Shown in pieces: positions 6,962 to 10,000 of a stretch of 10,000 nucleotides of DNA. Under the pieces are notes generated by a model. The model ran no database searches, was not told where the DNA came from, and was given only the letters and a program-made list of their open reading frames with translations. The DNA comes from Candidatus Hydrogenedens sp. (GTDB taxonomy: Bacteria; Hydrogenedentota; Hydrogenedentia; Hydrogenedentales; Hydrogenedentaceae): positions 1-10,000 of the forward strand of contig JAIWNQ010000263.1 of assembly GCA_020216745.1 (NCBI GenBank), read 5' to 3'. Within the stretch, counting starts at the first letter, position 1, and each line of letters begins with the position of its first letter. The position numbers and the translations under genes were made by a program.

Positions 6962-8257
6962 GTGGAAAAAATTGTAAATCTTTGTAAAAGAAGAGGTTTA
7001 ATTTTTCAGTCCAGTGAGATTTATGGAGGTATCAATGGATTTTGGGATTATGGTCCATTAGGGGTTGAACTGAAAAAGAACTTAAAAGATGATTGGTGGT
7101 ATGTGTTTGTTCAAACAAGAGAAGACATGCTTGGCTTGGATGCCAGTATTATAATGCACCCAGATACTTGGGTAGCCAGTGGTCATGTTGCTGAGTTTCA
7201 TGACATGTTGGTTGATTGTAAATCATGCAAGAAACGATTCCGTGCTGACCATATTGAAGGTGACCGTTGTCCAGAATGTGGTGGAGAATTAACAGAACCA
7301 CGTGCATTTAACAGTATGTTAAGAACACGGATTGGGGTGAGTGATGATACCGCTGTGGATACTTATCTTCGACCTGAGACCTGCCAATCTATTTTTGTGG
7401 ATTTTAAGCAAATATATAGTACCAGCCGTGTTAAAGTCCCATTTGGTATTGCACAAATAGGTAAAAGCTTTAGAAATGAAGTAAATCCACGAAACTTTAT
7501 TTTTAGGAGCCGTGAATTTGAACAGATGGAAATTGAATTCTTCTGCAGGGAAGAGGACGAAGAAAAGTGGTTCGAACATTGGCAGGAATGGATTTGGCAA
7601 TGGTATTTGGATATTGGTATTCGAGAGAATAAACTCCGCTGGTATGAACATCCAAAGGAGTCTTTAGCACATTACTCTAAGAGAACAGTTGATATCGAAT
7701 ATGAATTCCCATTTGGATGGGGTGAACTCCAAGGGTTAGCTAATCGTGGCAAATTTGATTTAACACAGCACTCAAACTATTCAAAAAAAGACCTTTCATA
7801 TTTCGACCCTGAAAAAAATGAGAGATATATTCCCACAGTGATAGAGCCATCAGCTGGTGTGGATAGAACTATATTGGCAGTGTTGTGTGATGCTTACGAT
7901 GAAGAAATGGTAGAAGGAGAATTACGTATAGTACTTCGACTCCATCCACGTCTGGCTCCTATTAAGGCAGGTATTTTTCCATTAGTTAAAAAACATGGAC
8001 TGGCTGAAATTGCTACAGACCTTGAGAAAAAATTGCGTAAAAAGTTTATAACATTTTATGATGATTCTGGTGCCATCGGACGAAGATACCGCCGAATGGA
8101 TGAAGTCGGAACCCCATTCTGTATTACGGTTGATTTTCAGACTAAAGAAGATGGAACCGTAACTATTCGTGAACGTGATGCAATGACACAAGTTCGACTA
8201 CCTATGGAAGATGTTGCAGGTTTTATAGAAAAACACATTACTCATGAACGCACATAG
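6962..8257 (+). CDS. glyQS: Glycine--tRNA ligase, dimeric class II type
   Basis: It charges tRNA(Gly) with glycine in the cytoplasm. The 431-residue protein has the family N-terminus (VNLCKRRGLIFQSSEIYGG), then YGPLGVELK and a Zn-type insert with Cys86, Cys89, Cys103 and Cys106. Next come class II motif 2 (IGKSFRNEVNPRNFIFRSREFEQMEIEFF region, about 166-194) and motif 3 (EPSAGVDR, 295-302). A C-terminal anticodon-binding domain runs from about 320 (LAPIKAGIFPL ... TPFCITVDF). Length and motifs fit the homodimeric enzyme of archaea, eukaryotes and bacteria such as Thermus and Mycobacterium, not the bacterial alpha2beta2 form. I chose GTG 6962 because of its Shine-Dalgarno sequence and because family members begin shortly before this motif. 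Starting at ATG 6929 or GTG 6926 would add 11 or 12 residues (last of them the GTG-coded Val). It appears complete and functional. The methyltransferase gene follows after 8 bp. Confidence 0.96.
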   Translation: MEKIVNLCKRRGLIFQSSEIYGGINGFWDYGPLGVELKKNLKDDWWYVFVQTREDMLGLDASIIMHPDTWVASGHVAEFHDMLVDCKSCKKRFRADHIEGDRCPECGGELTEPRAFNSMLRTRIGVSDDTAVDTYLRPETCQSIFVDFKQIYSTSRVKVPFGIAQIGKSFRNEVNPRNFIFRSREFEQMEIEFFCREEDEEKWFEHWQEWIWQWYLDIGIRENKLRWYEHPKESLAHYSKRTVDIEYEFPFGWGELQGLANRGKFDLTQHSNYSKKDLSYFDPEKNERYIPTVIEPSAGVDRTILAVLCDAYDEEMVEGELRIVLRLHPRLAPIKAGIFPLVKKHGLAEIATDLEKKLRKKFITFYDDSGAIGRRYRRMDEVGTPFCITVDFQTKEDGTVTIRERDAMTQVRLPMEDVAGFIEKHITHERT

Positions 8258-8265
8258 TTTTTCCC

Positions 8266-8997
8266 ATGGAATTATTTGATACATGTGCTGATAACTATGA
8301 CCAATTTCGCACAGGAAGTGCTCCTTATCTTTTTACAGTTATATCTCTCTTAAAACGATTTAAAATCAATTCTTTACTCGATTTAGGTTGTGGAACAGGA
8401 AACCTTTATTATCAACTCTCTCCGCATTGGAAAGGCAAATATATTGGACTTGATATTTCATTAAAAATGCTGAGAAAGGCACAAGAAAAACGACTTCCTG
8501 CGAATTGGGTTCATGCTGATGTACATGATATTCCATGTTCTGATAATTCCTTTGATGCAATTTCAGGAATTTATGTTTTACACCTGTTAGATAGCCATCC
8601 CAAAATGGTATCAGAATGCCGAAGGGTATTAAAACATGGTTGGGTACTTTTCGTTTCTGCTCCTTATCTTTTTATCAGAAATCACCCTTTAAATCAGTTT
8701 TTCCCCAGTTTTTCCGAAATAGATATTCAACGTTTTCCGAAAGAGGAGGATATTGTAAACATGCTTATGGAGGCAGGTTTTTATAATATTCATCAAGAAT
8801 ATTATATATCAGTTAGAGATTGGTTATCAGAAGAATATCTGCAAAAAATTAGTTCGAAATTTATTTCAACATTACGACTCATTCCACAAAATGAATTTGA
8901 AGAGGGACTTATTAAAATGAAAGAGGAAGTATTAAAAAATAAGTCACCAAAACGTATTCCTTGGGAAAGTGTTTTAATTGTAGGATTTTGTGATTAA
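8266..8997 (+). CDS. Class I SAM-dependent methyltransferase, substrate unknown
   Basis: The 243-residue protein has a Rossmann-fold methyltransferase core. Motif I is LLDLGCGTGN (37-46), which binds S-adenosylmethionine. GLDIS (61-65) carries the acidic residue that usually contacts the ribose. HADVHDIP (83-90) and NSFDAISGIYVLHLL (94-108) are the following motifs, ending in CRRVLKHG (118-125). This matches the Methyltransf_11/UbiE-like group, whose members modify many small molecules and lipids, so no substrate can be given. The C-terminal 110 residues are less typical. The start lies 8 bp after the glycyl-tRNA synthetase stop with no Shine-Dalgarno sequence, and no other in-frame start codon lies between it and the upstream TGA, so translational coupling is likely. 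An operon with the synthetase is inferred from spacing only. Confidence 0.9.
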   Translation: MELFDTCADNYDQFRTGSAPYLFTVISLLKRFKINSLLDLGCGTGNLYYQLSPHWKGKYIGLDISLKMLRKAQEKRLPANWVHADVHDIPCSDNSFDAISGIYVLHLLDSHPKMVSECRRVLKHGWVLFVSAPYLFIRNHPLNQFFPSFSEIDIQRFPKEEDIVNMLMEAGFYNIHQEYYISVRDWLSEEYLQKISSKFISTLRLIPQNEFEEGLIKMKEEVLKNKSPKRIPWESVLIVGFCD

Positions 8998-9004
8998 TAA
9001 AAAC

Positions 9005-9940
9005 TTATCTGTTGGTATTTTGGGGTAATAATTCAATTTCAAAAAGGGTATCCCAATATTTACCCGTTATTAAAAGATGGTAGTTGTCATTACGAAATGC
9101 TATACCATTTAATACATCTGCGTGAGTGGGGTTTAATAATTGATTTTTTAATCCATATAAATTTATTTTTCCAACCACATTTCCTGTGTCTGGTTGTATA
9201 ACTACTATAAAATCTTTATACCATACATTAGCACAAATATAGCCCTCAATAAACTCGAGTTCATTTAATTGAGTAATTGGATTCCCTCCTTCCTGAACAA
9301 ATATCGTTTTTACAACTTTAAACGTTTCAGGCTCACGAAAAGAAAGATATGCTGACCCATCTGACATTATTAAATATTTACCATCATAGGTAAGTCCCCA
9401 TCCTTCTCCCTCATAAAAGAATCCCTTTTGGAACTCAAGAGTGTCTCGAGAGTAGACAAAACAAATACCTTCTTTCCATGTTATTTGATATAGCAAATTT
9501 CCAACAAGTGCTATTCCCTCCCCAAAAATTTTACTAAATGTTTGACCATTATATTCCTGAGGTAAACTCCTTGATAGTAAGGGAACCCCTGTTTCTAATT
9601 CTACAATGCGAATAGAAGATTCTCCATATAATCCTGTGCTTTCGTAAAGTACACCATTATCCCAAATTAAACCTTGAGTAAAAGCAGAACTATCATGTGG
9701 GTATTTAGATACAATACGATATGTTAATGTAAAAGGATACTGGGAAGGCCAAAAGGCTGATGTGATTTCATCTTCACCTTCTCCTTCAGGTGGGTGATTG
9801 GTTACTCCTTCGGGTTCTGTGTGTATTTGCCCCTCAGGAGTTAAAGTATTTACACTTTCCTCCTCTATTGGTTTTTTGTTTTCACAACAGGGAAGAAACA
9901 AAAAGCAATGTATCAGTATAATAATAATATAACGTTTCAT
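9005..9940 (-). CDS. Glutaminyl-peptide cyclotransferase (plant/bacterial propeller type), probable lipoprotein
   Basis: The enzyme converts N-terminal glutamine of peptides to pyroglutamate, releasing ammonia. The 311-residue protein shows the family's hallmark stretches: FTQGLIWDNGVLYESTGLYG (87-106), IFGEGIALVGNLLYQITWKEG (138-158), EGEGWGLTYDGKYLIMSDGS (177-196), LNELEFIEGYICANVW (225-240), and VLNGIAFR (276-283) followed by LLITGKYW (289-296). These match the five-bladed propeller glutaminyl cyclase of papaya and bacteria, which is unrelated to the Zn-dependent animal enzyme. Residues 1-17 form a hydrophobic signal and Leu-Pro-Cys-Cys (16-19) is a slightly atypical lipobox. I expect lipid attachment at Cys19, or possibly Cys18. 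A Glu/Pro/Gly-rich spacer (about 35-58) links the anchor to the enzyme. The ribosome binding site is weak. The gene converges on the methyltransferase gene with 7 bp between them. Confidence 0.92.
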   Translation of the reverse strand: MKRYIIIILIHCFLFLPCCENKKPIEEESVNTLTPEGQIHTEPEGVTNHPPEGEGEDEITSAFWPSQYPFTLTYRIVSKYPHDSSAFTQGLIWDNGVLYESTGLYGESSIRIVELETGVPLLSRSLPQEYNGQTFSKIFGEGIALVGNLLYQITWKEGICFVYSRDTLEFQKGFFYEGEGWGLTYDGKYLIMSDGSAYLSFREPETFKVVKTIFVQEGGNPITQLNELEFIEGYICANVWYKDFIVVIQPDTGNVVGKINLYGLKNQLLNPTHADVLNGIAFRNDNYHLLITGKYWDTLFEIELLPQNTNR

Positions 9941-9987
9941 AGATGCTCATAAGTTATTTAGTGATTATTTAAAATGTTTTTTAGAAA

Positions 9988-9993
9988 AGTATA
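9988..9993 (-). promoter_or_regulatory. Possible -10 box for the glutaminyl cyclase gene
   Basis: The minus strand reads TATACT here, about 48 bases before the start codon. The matching -35 would fall beyond the window edge, so it cannot be assessed. The rest of 9941-10000 shows no other gene or repeat. Confidence 0.25.
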
Positions 9994-10000
9994 ACAAAAG

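Noticed and set aside
7319..7651. Minus-strand open frame of 110 codons inside glycyl-tRNA synthetase
   Set aside because: It is fully antisense to a highly conserved gene, with no plausible start signal and no recognisable domain.
8998..9004. Shared terminator between the converging methyltransferase and glutaminyl cyclase genes
   Set aside because: Only 7 bp separate the stops and I found no GC-rich hairpin or T-run in or near them on either strand.
9005..9940. Functional link between glutaminyl cyclase and the secreted propeller protein as its substrate
   Set aside because: The predicted mature N-terminus of the propeller protein does not begin with Gln, and the genes are far apart and not co-oriented as an operon.

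Overview
This is an AT-rich, gene-dense bacterial window with six complete protein genes and one gene fragment at the left edge. No RNA gene, mobile element or CRISPR array is visible. Several genes have clear Shine-Dalgarno sequences. The glycyl-tRNA synthetase is the dimeric, archaeal/eukaryote-like kind that some bacterial phyla use in place of the alpha2beta2 enzyme. A lipoprotein has a Glu/Gly/Pro-rich 'PEGEGE' linker. Large GH2-like and propeller-type proteins of this architecture are, from general knowledge, common in Planctomycetes, Lentisphaerae and Hydrogenedentes-like bacteria. I therefore suspect an uncultured-type AT-rich bacterium of the PVC/Hydrogenedentota sphere, as a low-confidence inference.

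Left edge (2-169, +): the end of an unknown gene coding for a very lysine-rich C-terminal tail. Its stop codon overlaps the stop codon of the convergent gene by four bases.

Carbohydrate-type locus (166-6866): two minus-strand genes form an apparent operon. The first makes a 1068-residue GH2-like multidomain protein with no signal peptide, and the second a 777-residue secreted propeller plus alpha/alpha-barrel-like protein. Across a 122-bp divergent promoter region, a plus-strand gene makes a 337-residue five-bladed glycosidase-like propeller. In both the GH2-like and the propeller glycosidase-like protein, residues expected to be catalytic are replaced. The locus therefore looks glycosidase-derived, but may bind or modify something other than a classical glycoside. 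This is the most interesting part of the window.

Housekeeping pair (6962-8997, +): glycyl-tRNA synthetase, which I start at a GTG with a good ribosome binding site, is followed after 8 bp by a class I SAM-dependent methyltransferase of unknown substrate.

Right end (9005-9940, -): a gene for a probable lipoprotein glutaminyl cyclase converges on the methyltransferase gene with only 7 bp between them. The last 60 bp hold its upstream region, with a possible -10 box.
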